DNA of 64,000 nucleotides, from the NCBI RefSeq assembly GCF_009362845.1, contig NZ_WHNW01000002.1:124001-188000 (forward strand). The letters are read 5' to 3'. The notes below the pieces were generated by a model. The model was not told the origin of the DNA, made no database searches, and was given only the letters and a program-made list of their open reading frames with translations. Source of the stretch: Ostreibacterium oceani. GTDB lineage: Bacteria; Pseudomonadota; Gammaproteobacteria; Cardiobacteriales; Ostreibacteriaceae. The translations under genes were made by a program, and so were the position numbers. Shown in pieces: positions 29,030-37,199 of the stretch. Every line of letters starts with the position of its first letter. Position 1 is the first letter of the stretch.

Positions 29030-29491
29030 ATGACGACTGACGCCTCCCAAACCGCCTACAATTATTGCATTCGCCTACTCGCACGGCGTGAGTATGCCAA
29101 AAAAGAAATCACGATCAAACTCAAACAAGCTGGCTATACCCAAACAGACATCGATGCTTGTCTGGATGCTTTGGTTCAGCAAAACTATCAGTCTGACGAA
29201 CGATTTACCGAAATGCTGGTCCGAACACGAGTGAATCAGCGTTACGGCCCCAAGAAAATCGCATACGAACTCAGCCAAAAAGGCATCGCCAAAACACTGG
29301 CACAACAATATCTCGCCGAATTCGATGATGAATTACTCGGGCACGCACAGGCACTCATCCTCAAAAAAGCCCATGCCAGCGAACTCACCAATCCAGCCGT
29401 CAAAAACAGCATCACACGCTACCTCATCAGCCGTGGCTACGATTTTGACCTTATCCGGCAAGCGCTAAAGCAAATCAAACAAGACCAATAA
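29030..29491 (+). CDS. recX: RecX regulatory protein
   Basis: Binds RecA filaments and limits their activity. The 153-residue helical protein shows the RecX pattern of three-helix repeats: LLARREYAKKEI, LVQQNYQSDERFTEMLVRTRVNQRYGPKKI, and a third copy near the end (ITRYLISRGYDFDLI). ATG at 29030 is chosen because an alternative start at 28997 would lie inside the terminator hairpin. Confidence 0.92.
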   Translation: MTTDASQTAYNYCIRLLARREYAKKEITIKLKQAGYTQTDIDACLDALVQQNYQSDERFTEMLVRTRVNQRYGPKKIAYELSQKGIAKTLAQQYLAEFDDELLGHAQALILKKAHASELTNPAVKNSITRYLISRGYDFDLIRQALKQIKQDQ

Positions 29492-29504
29492 AGCACTACC
29501 AAAT

Positions 29505-29537
29505 AATACGCCCTAAATACGCCCGAAATACGCCCAA
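29505..29537. repeat. 11-bp tandem repeat after recX
   Basis: Three consecutive copies of aatacgccc(t/g/a)a lie in the recX-rsmI gap. Confidence 0.9.
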
Positions 29538-29570
29538 ACGATGACCCAAAATATGCTACTATAGATTTTA

Positions 29571-29600
29571 TTGCAGTTTATAGCAGTTTATTGCGATTTA
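29571..29600. repeat. 10-bp tandem repeat before rsmI
   Basis: Three near-identical units related to ttgcagttta, followed by looser tattcgcattca repeats to about 29632. They fill the region where the rsmI promoter should be. Confidence 0.8.
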
Positions 29601-29714
29601 TTTACGCATTTATATTCGCATTCATATTCGTGTTGTTATTATTTACACCAAATTACACCGAATAATACCAAACAACACTAAACGATAAAAAGCAACCACA
29701 GGTAACAACAACCA

Positions 29715-30566
29715 ATGAATTCAACGCCATATGGTCGATTATATGTCGTCGCTACGCCAATAGGCAATTTGGACGATATGACATTCCGCGCCATTGAGAC
29801 ACTAAAAAATGTGCATTGTATTTATGCCGAAGACACTCGGCAGACAAGCAAACTGCTGCAGCATTTTAATATCCAAAATCGTGTCTACCAACTACATAAA
29901 CACAATGAGAGCCAGCAAAAACACCGCTTAGAGCAGCAATTACGCGCGGGGGAAAACATCGCCATTGTCAGTGATGCAGGCACACCACTTATCTCTGATC
30001 CAGGCGCTAATACCATTGCTTATTTACGTGACTTACACCATGAAATCCGCGTAATACCTGGTTGTTCGGCCGTCACATCGGCGCTATCTATTTCTGGATT
30101 AACGGCGGATTACTTTTCGTTTATTGGTTTTTTACCGACTAAAAGCAACCAACGAAAAGCGATTTTCAAACAATTCGCTAACACCCAACATACGGTTGTT
30201 TTTTTTGAAACCCCTCACCGTATCATCGATTGTCTGGCTGATGCAATGGACGTGTTAGGAACAGACCGAATGCTATTTATTGCTCGCGAGCTCACCAAAC
30301 AGTTTGAGGAGTCTATTTTATGCCCGCTAAGCGAAGCACAGCATTGGATTCAGGAAAACCCCTACCGCTGCAAAGGCGAATTTGTCCTTGCGTTATCGCC
30401 CTGTGTTAAACCACCAATCAACAATGACTGGCAACCGCTGGCTGACTTGATGCTGGACCAAAATATTCCCAATAAATCCATCCATCAAGTCATCACGCAA
30501 TTTTACAATGCACCCAAAAAAACCGTGTATAATTACCTACTAAACCCACACGAAAAGACGGAGTAA
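29715..30566 (+). CDS. rsmI: 16S rRNA 2'-O-ribose C1402 methyltransferase
   Basis: SAM-dependent enzyme of the tetrapyrrole-methylase fold that methylates C1402 in the decoding centre. The 283-residue protein has LYVVATPIGNLDDMTFRA, the AEDTRQTSKLLQH motif, the VSDAGTPLISDPG loop and VIPGCSAVTSAL. The aldo-keto reductase begins 3 bp after its stop, so the two are probably co-transcribed. Confidence 0.96.
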   Translation: MNSTPYGRLYVVATPIGNLDDMTFRAIETLKNVHCIYAEDTRQTSKLLQHFNIQNRVYQLHKHNESQQKHRLEQQLRAGENIAIVSDAGTPLISDPGANTIAYLRDLHHEIRVIPGCSAVTSALSISGLTADYFSFIGFLPTKSNQRKAIFKQFANTQHTVVFFETPHRIIDCLADAMDVLGTDRMLFIARELTKQFEESILCPLSEAQHWIQENPYRCKGEFVLALSPCVKPPINNDWQPLADLMLDQNIPNKSIHQVITQFYNAPKKTVYNYLLNPHEKTE

Positions 30567-30569
30567 ACA

Positions 30570-31613
30570 ATGCGCTACCATGCACTAGGAACGAGTGAGT
30601 TACAAGTCAGCGAAATTTGCTTAGGTACAATGACTTGGGGACATCAAAACAGCGAAAATCAAGCCCATGAACAGCTCGATTATGCCATCGCGCATGGCGT
30701 TAACTTTATTGACACAGCAGAGATGTATGCCATCCCACCCAAACCTGAAACACAAGGACTCACGGAAAAATACCTTGGTTCATGGCTTCACAAACGCGGC
30801 AAACGTGATGACCTTGTTTTAGCAACTAAAATGGCGGGTAAAAATATCCCGTGGATTCGCGAAGGTCGCGGACTAACACCTGCCGATGTAACCACCGCCA
30901 TCGATAACTCACTCAAGCGACTGCAAACCGATTATATCGACCTTTATCAGCTACATTGGCCGCAACGACTGGTGAATAATTTTGGGGAACGCGATTTTAA
31001 AAGCGAACATGCACAAGGCGACGATTATATTTTTGAATTACTAGAAACCCTTAAAAAGCAAATTGATAGCGGCAAAATTCGCGAAGCCGGCCTATCCAAC
31101 GAAACGCCTTGGGGCATGATGAAATACATGGAGCACCATCGCCAAGACGCCAATTTGCCTCGTATGCAAAGCGTACAAAACCCCTACTCACTCATTCAAC
31201 GCGAATTTGACAGCCACAGTGCCGAAGTCTGCTTTCGTGAAAATATCGCCATGCTGCCGTATTCACCGATTGGCGGTGGCGTATTGTCAGGCAAATATCT
31301 CGACCAAACTGCGATCGCTAGCGCACGATTTAATGACTGGGGCGCAAGCCGTCAATCAGGGCTATCTAACAGTGCGCGCTCTGATGCGGTCAAGCGCTAT
31401 GTCCAACTCGCCAAGCAGCACGGCATCAGCCCTACAAAGATGGCACTTGCGTTTGTGATTAACCGTTTTTATGTGACTTCAACGATTATTGGCGCAACGA
31501 CCATGGCGCAACTCGCTGAAAATATCGACAGCGTCAACCTAAGCCTTAGCGATGCCGTACTCAACGAAATCGAGCAAATACACAGCGAACACCCTAGCCC
31601 TGCGCTAATATAG
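30570..31613 (+). CDS. tas: Aldo/keto reductase, Tas type
   Basis: NADPH-dependent oxidoreductase related to E. coli Tas (the protein that suppresses tyrosine starvation). The 347-residue TIM barrel has the catalytic set Asp/Tyr in FIDTAEMY, Lys in LATKM and His in LYQLHWP. It also has the Tas-like GLTEKYLGSWL and WIREG segments. A GGAG ribosome site lies in the rsmI stop region. The true substrate is unknown. Confidence 0.88.
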   Translation: MRYHALGTSELQVSEICLGTMTWGHQNSENQAHEQLDYAIAHGVNFIDTAEMYAIPPKPETQGLTEKYLGSWLHKRGKRDDLVLATKMAGKNIPWIREGRGLTPADVTTAIDNSLKRLQTDYIDLYQLHWPQRLVNNFGERDFKSEHAQGDDYIFELLETLKKQIDSGKIREAGLSNETPWGMMKYMEHHRQDANLPRMQSVQNPYSLIQREFDSHSAEVCFRENIAMLPYSPIGGGVLSGKYLDQTAIASARFNDWGASRQSGLSNSARSDAVKRYVQLAKQHGISPTKMALAFVINRFYVTSTIIGATTMAQLAENIDSVNLSLSDAVLNEIEQIHSEHPSPALI

Positions 31614-31699
31614 CCCCTAAAATCAACCTAAAAACCTAAAACTGGCATTAGGCATCGGGCGGCGGACGGTTAATGACTGCTCTCAGGCATTGCCGCAAA

Positions 31700-31732
31700 A
31701 CTGCAACGGGACTGCAACGGGACTGCAACGAG
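31700..31732. repeat. 11-bp tandem repeat before map
   Basis: Three copies of actgcaacggg (the last with one change) lie about 85 bp upstream of map. Confidence 0.92.
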
Positions 31733-31816
31733 ATTACAGCAGTTTCCCGTTAAACCCTCGAAAAATCCGCCGAATTAACGTACAATGGGCGTTTATTTGT
31801 CGGATGCTGGTATTTT

Positions 31817-32602
31817 ATGTCTATTATCATCAAAACACCTGAGGAAATTGAAAAAATGCGCGTGGCGTGTCAGTTAGCGGCCAGCGTATTAGAAATGATC
31901 GAGCCATTTGTTAACGTCGGCGTATCAACAGAGTCACTTAACCAGCGTTGCCATGATTTTATCGTTAACGAACTCGGCGCCATTCCTGCACCACTCAATT
32001 ACCACGGTTTTCCTAAATCCATTTGCACCAGTGTGAATCATGTCGTTTGTCACGGCATTCCAAGCGACACCAAAAAACTCAAAAAAGGCGATATTATTAA
32101 TATCGACATCACGATTATTAAAGACGGTTATCATGGCGATACCAGCAAGATGTTTTTCGTTGGCGAACCCAGTGTCCTCGCGAGACGACTATGCCGCGTC
32201 ACATACCAATCCCTGCTCATTGCAATCGAACAAGTCAAACCTGGCGCGACCTTTGGCGATATTGGCCACGCCATTCAACAATACGCACAAAAGGAACGCT
32301 TTGGCGTTGTACGCGAATTTTGCGGGCATGGCATCGGCAAATCGTTTCACGAACCCCCCCATGTGCTTCATTATGGCGAGGCAGGCACCAAAGAGACCAT
32401 TGCGCCTGGTATGATTTTCACCATTGAACCTATGCTAAACGCAGGTAAAGCCCCGACAAAAACACTCAATGATGGCTGGACCGCTGTCACCCGCGACAAA
32501 TCCTTGTCCGCTCAGTATGAGCACACTATACTGGTTACCGAAACTGGGCATGAAATACTCACCCTGCGTCAGGAAGAGAAAGAAAATCGGTTTATCATTT
32601 AA
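31817..32602 (+). CDS. map: Methionine aminopeptidase type I
   Basis: Removes the initiator methionine from new proteins. The 261-residue enzyme has the five metal ligands in their usual contexts: the two Asp in IDITIIKDGYHGDTS, His in GHGIGKSFHEPP, Glu in FTIEPM and Glu in QYEHTI. This is the short class Ia form without an N-terminal zinc domain. Confidence 0.97.
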   Translation: MSIIIKTPEEIEKMRVACQLAASVLEMIEPFVNVGVSTESLNQRCHDFIVNELGAIPAPLNYHGFPKSICTSVNHVVCHGIPSDTKKLKKGDIINIDITIIKDGYHGDTSKMFFVGEPSVLARRLCRVTYQSLLIAIEQVKPGATFGDIGHAIQQYAQKERFGVVREFCGHGIGKSFHEPPHVLHYGEAGTKETIAPGMIFTIEPMLNAGKAPTKTLNDGWTAVTRDKSLSAQYEHTILVTETGHEILTLRQEEKENRFII

Positions 32603-32634
32603 TCCCCAGCGCCCTAAAAAATTGAAACAAGCAC

Positions 32635-33114
32635 ATGACAACACCAACAGAAAATAACGCTTCACACCCAAAAATGCCAGAAAAAACACATCAAACAACC
32701 GACGAATTTATTAATGAATTTATCGACGAATTTATCGCCAAAGCCGTTTTCAACAAACAAGGGCTAATCCCTGCCATCGCACAAGATGTGCATACCCAGA
32801 CCGTATTAATGATGGCATGGATGAACGCAGACAGCCTGCGACTCACCCTAGAAAAGCAAGAGATGGTGTATTATTCACGTTCGCGCCAGCAACTATGGCA
32901 TAAAGGCGAAACGTCAGGGCACACGCAAAAAGTTCACCGCATTATGCTAGACTGTGATGCCGATGCCCTACTCGCACAAGTCGAACAAATCGGCGGCATT
33001 GCCTGCCATACGGGGCGTAACCACTGTTTTTTTCAGGAATACACCCCTAGCGGGATTAAAATCAACACGCCGGTGATTAAAAGCCCAACCGCTATTTATT
33101 CATCATCTGATTAA
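32635..33114 (+). CDS. hisI: Phosphoribosyl-AMP cyclohydrolase
   Basis: Third step of histidine synthesis, opening the purine ring of PR-AMP with zinc and magnesium. The 159-residue protein has [29 protein letters not shown], the metal-binding DCDADALL and [10 protein letters not shown]. An N-terminal extension holds three 12-bp in-frame repeats ([12 protein letters not shown]). hisE follows 33 bp later; hisI-hisE-tatABC is a known Pseudomonas-type order. Confidence 0.96.
   Translation: MTTPTENNASHPKMPEKTHQTTDEFINEFIDEFIAKAVFNKQGLIPAIAQDVHTQTVLMMAWMNADSLRLTLEKQEMVYYSRSRQQLWHKGETSGHTQKVHRIMLDCDADALLAQVEQIGGIACHTGRNHCFFQEYTPSGIKINTPVIKSPTAIYSSSD
32704..32739 (+). repeat. 12-bp in-frame repeat in hisI
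   Basis: Three units of the gaatttatcgac type lengthen the N-terminal region of HisI without changing the frame. Confidence 0.85.
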
Positions 33115-33147
33115 ATCATACACAAACAACAATCAACCCTCCTTATT

Positions 33148-33468
33148 ATGCATACCATTTTTTCCACCTTAGAATCATTAATCGCTGATAGGCTTCAAGC
33201 CGCCCCCGAAGCCTCTTATGTCGCCAGCCTTAACGCCAAAGGACTGGATGCCATCCTCAAAAAAATCGGTGAAGAAAGTAGTGAAGTCATTATTGCCGCT
33301 AAAAATGCCAGCCATGATGAAATCGTCTATGAAGCTTGCGACCTGATTTTTCACTTGTTTATCCTGTTAAAACAACAAAACATCCCACTTAGCGACATTG
33401 AAAAAGAACTAACCCGCCGATTAGGTGTCTCTGGATTGACTGAAAAAGCCAATCGCAATACCAATTAG
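33148..33468 (+). CDS. hisE: Phosphoribosyl-ATP pyrophosphatase
   Basis: Second step of histidine synthesis, hydrolysing PR-ATP to PR-AMP. The 106-residue MazG-like helical protein has KKIGEESSEVIIAAKN and the YEACDLIFHLFILL motif with metal-binding acidic residues. Its stop codon lies in the first copy of a 15-bp duplication (33461-33490). Confidence 0.95.
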   Translation: MHTIFSTLESLIADRLQAAPEASYVASLNAKGLDAILKKIGEESSEVIIAAKNASHDEIVYEACDLIFHLFILLKQQNIPLSDIEKELTRRLGVSGLTEKANRNTN

Positions 33469-33602
33469 CCCACTGCCAATTAGCCCACTGCTTTACTTGT
33501 TGCCCTGCTTGTCGCTTTACTTGTCGCCCTGCTTGCCACTATGACTTGTCGTATTGTTATTGTTACGCCTAACGTGTTACGCCTAACGTGTGACACCTAA
33601 CG
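33461..33602. repeat. Stack of three tandem repeats between hisE and tatA
   Basis: Three different arrays follow each other. A 15-bp unit ccaattagcccactg occurs twice (33461-33490) and includes the hisE stop. A 24-bp unit beginning ctttacttgt occurs twice (33491-33538). A 14-bp unit tgttacgcctaacg occurs three times (33561-33602). Confidence 0.9.
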
Positions 33603-33718
33603 TGAAATATCCGTCACAACACTGACACACCTAAAAAAATGGCGTATAATGCGAGCAAGCATTGGGTTAAAACGGGTTAGACACGTAAAAAGCGTAAAAA
33701 TAACAGGAGAAATCAGAC

Positions 33719-33985
33719 ATGGGCGGAATTAGTTTATGGCAAATCGCCATTGTTATCATTATTATTGCAATATTATTTGGCGGCAAGCGACTACGTAATT
33801 TAGGCGGCGACTTGGGCACCTCGCTCAAAGGCTTTAAAAAAGCCATCAAAGACGATGACGAGCCAAAAAAAACAGACCACTTAACCAATCAGTCCTCGAC
33901 TGAAAGCAGTCCGACTGATACGACATCAACCGACAATCAATCGACAGAAACCATCGACAGTCATGGAAGCAACAAAGATTCGTAA
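33719..33985 (+). CDS. tatA: Sec-independent translocase subunit TatA
   Basis: Pore-forming subunit for export of folded twin-arginine proteins. The 88-residue protein has a single N-terminal helix (ISLWQIAIVIIIIAILFG), the FGGKRLRNLGGDLG hinge, the amphipathic GTSLKGFKKAI helix and a Thr/Ser/Asp-rich tail. A GGAGAAA ribosome site precedes ATG. It is first of tatABC after hisIE. Confidence 0.96.
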   Translation: MGGISLWQIAIVIIIIAILFGGKRLRNLGGDLGTSLKGFKKAIKDDDEPKKTDHLTNQSSTESSPTDTTSTDNQSTETIDSHGSNKDS

Positions 33986-34012
33986 ATCCGTTGCGTTCAT
34001 TAACGGTTCAGC

Positions 34013-34067
34013 GGTGGTTTATTGGTGGTTTATTGGTGGTTTATTGGTGGTTTATTGGTGGTTTATT
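34013..34067. repeat. 11-bp tandem repeat between tatA and tatB
   Basis: Five perfect copies of ggtggtttatt, with a partial sixth, fill the tatA-tatB gap and end 43 bp before the tatB ATG. Copy number changes here would alter the spacing within the operon, not a protein. Confidence 0.95.
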
Positions 34068-34110
34068 GGTGCTGCCATGCAAACCACGCCGCAACAATAG
34101 GTAAGTAGCG

Positions 34111-34593
34111 ATGATATCTGGCATTGGGTTCAGCGAACTGCTGTTTATTGCGGCACTGGCACTGCTGGTATTTGGCCCCGACAAACTCCCTGGCGTTATT
34201 CGTAGCACGGCGGCTTACATTCGTCAATTTAAGCGCACGCTGCACGATGTCAAAAGCGAAGTCACTCGTGAGCTAGACCTAGATAATATACAATCGGATT
34301 TTAAAGCCACTAAAGATGACACACAACAACTCCTTGGCTTTGATGAGTTACAAGAATCGCTACAGGAACTGCGAAAAAACTCAGAGACCCTCGCTGAATT
34401 CGACGAGGACGGATTTGAATACGCAGACAGCACGCAGGACAAAACTATTTACGATGACGTTGATATTAATGATATCATTGAAAACAAAGGCAGCAGCGCT
34501 TATAACGCGACGTTACCTGACCCGAATGAGCAAGCCAGCACGGGCGTTGAAGCCGAACTACCGACTCAGGCTAATTCTAGCCCAAAGGATTAG
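34111..34593 (+). CDS. tatB: Twin-arginine translocase subunit TatB
   Basis: Works with TatC to receive twin-arginine signal peptides. The 160-residue protein has the N-terminal helix with SGIGFSELLFIAALALLVFGPDKLP, including the family Glu8-like residue. A long charged amphipathic region (RQFKRTLHDVKSEVTREL) and an acidic low-complexity tail follow. tatC begins 8 bp after it. Confidence 0.95.
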   Translation: MISGIGFSELLFIAALALLVFGPDKLPGVIRSTAAYIRQFKRTLHDVKSEVTRELDLDNIQSDFKATKDDTQQLLGFDELQESLQELRKNSETLAEFDEDGFEYADSTQDKTIYDDVDINDIIENKGSSAYNATLPDPNEQASTGVEAELPTQANSSPKD

Positions 34594-34601
34594 ATACCAT
34601 C

Positions 34602-35432
34602 ATGTCGCATCATAAAGAAGAATCACTCATCTCACACCTGCAAGAACTCCGTTCGCGTCTGATAAAAATCCTCGTTGTCTTGTTGGTCTTATTTTTAATC
34701 GCTGCCCTATTTAGTCGCGAACTATTTGAACTCTTTGCGCGCCCAATTATCTTGTCATTGACTGACAGCAATAGCTTAACCATTCGCAAACCCTTAGACA
34801 GTTTTTTAATTCCGTTAAAGCTCAGCTTATTTACTGCCTTTATCTTAACCTTGCCTTGGACGCTCTACCAAGTCTGGGCGTTTGTTGCACCTGGTCTGTA
34901 CAAAACCGAACGCAAACTCGTCTATCCTCTCGTTATTTCAAGCACCGCCTTATTTTATCTCGGCATGCTGTTTGCCTACTTCATTGTGTTGCCACTGGCG
35001 TTTAAATTTTTGTCTGGTTTTACCCCCACAGGGGCCAATTATACGCCAGATATTGCGTATTATTTTTCCTTTGTTTTTACCGTTTTTTTTGCGTTTGGCA
35101 TTGCCTTTGAAATCCCGATAGCGACCATCCTTGTCGTAGCGCTAGGGATTACCGACATCGACACTATTAAATCAAAACGCCGCCATATTATTGTTGCTGC
35201 GTTTATTTTTGGTATGCTGCTAACGCCACCCGATATTATTTCTCAAACATTGTTAGCCCTCCCTGTACTACTATTGTTTGAAATTGGCTTATTGTTCGCC
35301 AAACGCTTTGAAAACCGCAGCCCAGCAAGTGATTCTGTAAGTGATTCTGTAAGTGATTCTGTAAGCAATCCATCAAATGACAGGCCAAGCGATAGACCAA
35401 ACAATAGACCAAGCGACACACCTGCTGAATAA
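34602..35432 (+). CDS. tatC: Twin-arginine translocase subunit TatC
   Basis: Six-helix inner-membrane receptor for twin-arginine signals. The 276-residue protein has the conserved SHLQELRSRL start, the FVAPGLYKTERK loop and the LTPPDIISQTLLALP segment. After the last helix the protein carries a repetitive hydrophilic tail, SDSVSDSVSDSVSN followed by Asp-Arg-Pro units, built from 12-bp duplications (35329-35414). mobA follows 55 bp downstream; MobA makes the cofactor of many Tat-exported enzymes. Confidence 0.96.
   Translation: MSHHKEESLISHLQELRSRLIKILVVLLVLFLIAALFSRELFELFARPIILSLTDSNSLTIRKPLDSFLIPLKLSLFTAFILTLPWTLYQVWAFVAPGLYKTERKLVYPLVISSTALFYLGMLFAYFIVLPLAFKFLSGFTPTGANYTPDIAYYFSFVFTVFFAFGIAFEIPIATILVVALGITDIDTIKSKRRHIIVAAFIFGMLLTPPDIISQTLLALPVLLLFEIGLLFAKRFENRSPASDSVSDSVSDSVSNPSNDRPSDRPNNRPSDTPAE
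35329..35414 (+). repeat. Two 12-bp in-frame arrays in the tatC 3' end
   Basis: Three copies of gtgattctgtaa (35329-35364) and, a little later, three units of the gatagaccaagc type (35379-35414). Both keep the frame and form the cytoplasmic tail of TatC. Confidence 0.92.
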
Positions 35433-35487
35433 GCATCCGTTTCGCAATCGACCCAATACAGCGACCCAATACAACGAACAACGAACA

Positions 35488-36090
35488 ATGAACCCTAAAA
35501 AAACAATTATTGACGGATTATTAGGCGTTGTGCTCTGTGGTGGTCGAGCCACGCGAATGCAGGGCCTAGATAAAGGCCTCGTTTTATTCAAAGAACGCCC
35601 GCTCGCCAGCTACGGCATCCATGCGCTGGCCAATTGTCAACGCGTCATTGTCAACGCCAATCGCAATATGGATGTGTATAAAGAGACGTTTAACTTACCC
35701 GTTATCCCAGATGACAACCAGGCTTTTGATGGTCCACTGGCGGGTTTGCTCGCTGCCATGCGGTTTGCCCACGCACAAAACCTAACTTGGGTTATCAGCG
35801 TTCCATGCGATAGTCCTTTTATCTCAAGCGATTATGTCAGCACCATGTGGCAAGCCACAGCCGCGCATCCGCAGCGTATTTTTATTGCAAACGATGGCTA
35901 TAATCAGCCCGTTTTCACCTTGATTAGCACCGATCTAATCGACGAATTAGCGCATTTTTTAACGGGCGATCATAAAAAAATACTTAAATTTTACCAAGCA
36001 ATAGGCTATCAAACGGTGTCATTTAACACGTCAACTGCCTTTATCAATCTCAACTCACTCACAGACCTTGATGCACAATCGGCACAATAA
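35488..36090 (+). CDS. mobA: Molybdenum cofactor guanylyltransferase
   Basis: Transfers GMP from GTP to molybdenum cofactor to give the guanine dinucleotide form used by DMSO-reductase-family enzymes. The 200-residue protein has the nucleotide loop LCGGRATRMQGLDKGL, the PCDSPF motif and NQPVFTL near the C-terminus. ATG at 35488 is chosen; the open frame continues upstream into the tatC tail but has no family match there. Its neighbourhood with tatABC is meaningful. Confidence 0.94.
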   Translation: MNPKKTIIDGLLGVVLCGGRATRMQGLDKGLVLFKERPLASYGIHALANCQRVIVNANRNMDVYKETFNLPVIPDDNQAFDGPLAGLLAAMRFAHAQNLTWVISVPCDSPFISSDYVSTMWQATAAHPQRIFIANDGYNQPVFTLISTDLIDELAHFLTGDHKKILKFYQAIGYQTVSFNTSTAFINLNSLTDLDAQSAQ

Positions 36091-36233
36091 ACCTCACGTG
36101 ATTACTCTTGCTTAATTTGCTGATTAAGTGCAATAGCCAGCTAAACTAAAGCAGCCGTTCCAGGCAGTCTTTTCAGAAGAGCCCAGAAGCGTATAATAAC
36201 TTAGTTAATGTTTATATTGCCTTTTATTTGATT

Positions 36234-37121
36234 TTATTGGCTTTTGTTGGCTTTTATTGCCGATTTAATGAATTGCTTCATGTGAAATTGTGCGTGCGCC
36301 GTTTCATAGCGGTAGACCGCGCCGACAGGACACGCCAGTCGCGCCTGACAGGTATAGGCGACACACGCATTCTCGCCATTCTCGCCATTAAAGCCATCGA
36401 CGTTATTACCATTATTATCTTGGCGCTTGTCATCATTCGCTGTGTCGTGAATCAAATAACGAGTACACCCCTGATAATCATAACCGTGCGGCTGAAACGC
36501 CCCAACAGGGCAAACCGATAAACACGGTTTATCTGGGCAGCTGTCGCAGAGGCCTTTTGCTACCTTTGATAGTGTTGGCATTCTAGTTGATTTTTTAGGC
36601 AACCTTGTGGCAGACAGCTTAGCTATAAATTCCATTGTTGGCTCAACAGGCAGTCCAGTACGCACCCGACAAGCAAATCGACAGGCAGACCACAATCCAT
36701 AGTCGCGATGTATCAACAGTCCCAGAGCAGAAGATTCATAAGCCCCAGTACGCTTTAGCCACTGGATAAACGGATAACGCGGCTCACCAAATGGAAAGAA
36801 ACAGTCCCCACCGAGTTGTTCAGCAAATTGCTGCCCAATCCGTTGACTCCATTGATCCAACGGATCGGGTACCGCCTGTTGGTATTCGCGAGAGGCTTGG
36901 AACGCAGACCAAATAGACGACCCCGCATTACCAAATAGCAGTAGCGCTTGTGTGTCCTGTGTCGGTGTGTCCTGCGCTTGGATTTTTGTCCCTTGCGTTT
37001 TTTGCCCTTGCGTCGTTGGTAAGCCATCCGCTTGATTGACAACAAAACCGCCTAAAAAAACCACACCAAATTCATTACTGAGCGCATCAATGTGTTGCTC
37101 GATGTCGCTTATTCTAGTCAT
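36234..37121 (-). CDS. Ferredoxin-like 4Fe-4S protein of unknown role
   Basis: A cytoplasmic protein of 295 residues with no export signal. The C-terminal third has ferredoxin-type cysteines: CDSCPDKPCLSVCPVGAF, later CTRYL, then CQARLACPVGAVY, enough for two 4Fe-4S clusters. The segment between the two Cys groups is stretched by low-complexity Asn/Asp/Gly residues. The N-terminal part includes ALLLFGNAGSSIW and HRDYGLWSACRFA, similar to a widespread family of uncharacterised ferredoxin-like proteins. Function is unknown. It follows mmsA on the same strand, 78 bp downstream. Confidence 0.72.
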   Translation of the reverse strand: MTRISDIEQHIDALSNEFGVVFLGGFVVNQADGLPTTQGQKTQGTKIQAQDTPTQDTQALLLFGNAGSSIWSAFQASREYQQAVPDPLDQWSQRIGQQFAEQLGGDCFFPFGEPRYPFIQWLKRTGAYESSALGLLIHRDYGLWSACRFACRVRTGLPVEPTMEFIAKLSATRLPKKSTRMPTLSKVAKGLCDSCPDKPCLSVCPVGAFQPHGYDYQGCTRYLIHDTANDDKRQDNNGNNVDGFNGENGENACVAYTCQARLACPVGAVYRYETAHAQFHMKQFIKSAIKANKSQ

Positions 37122-37199
37122 AGATTTAGATTTGGGCTTGGGTTTAGATTTAGGTTTGGATAATCATTCCGTTTCATCCCATTATCGATTTTCCTATGG

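Noticed and set aside
36228-36521. Plus-strand frame opposite the ferredoxin-like gene
   Set aside because: It is antisense to the Cys-rich region of a supported gene and has no ribosome site.
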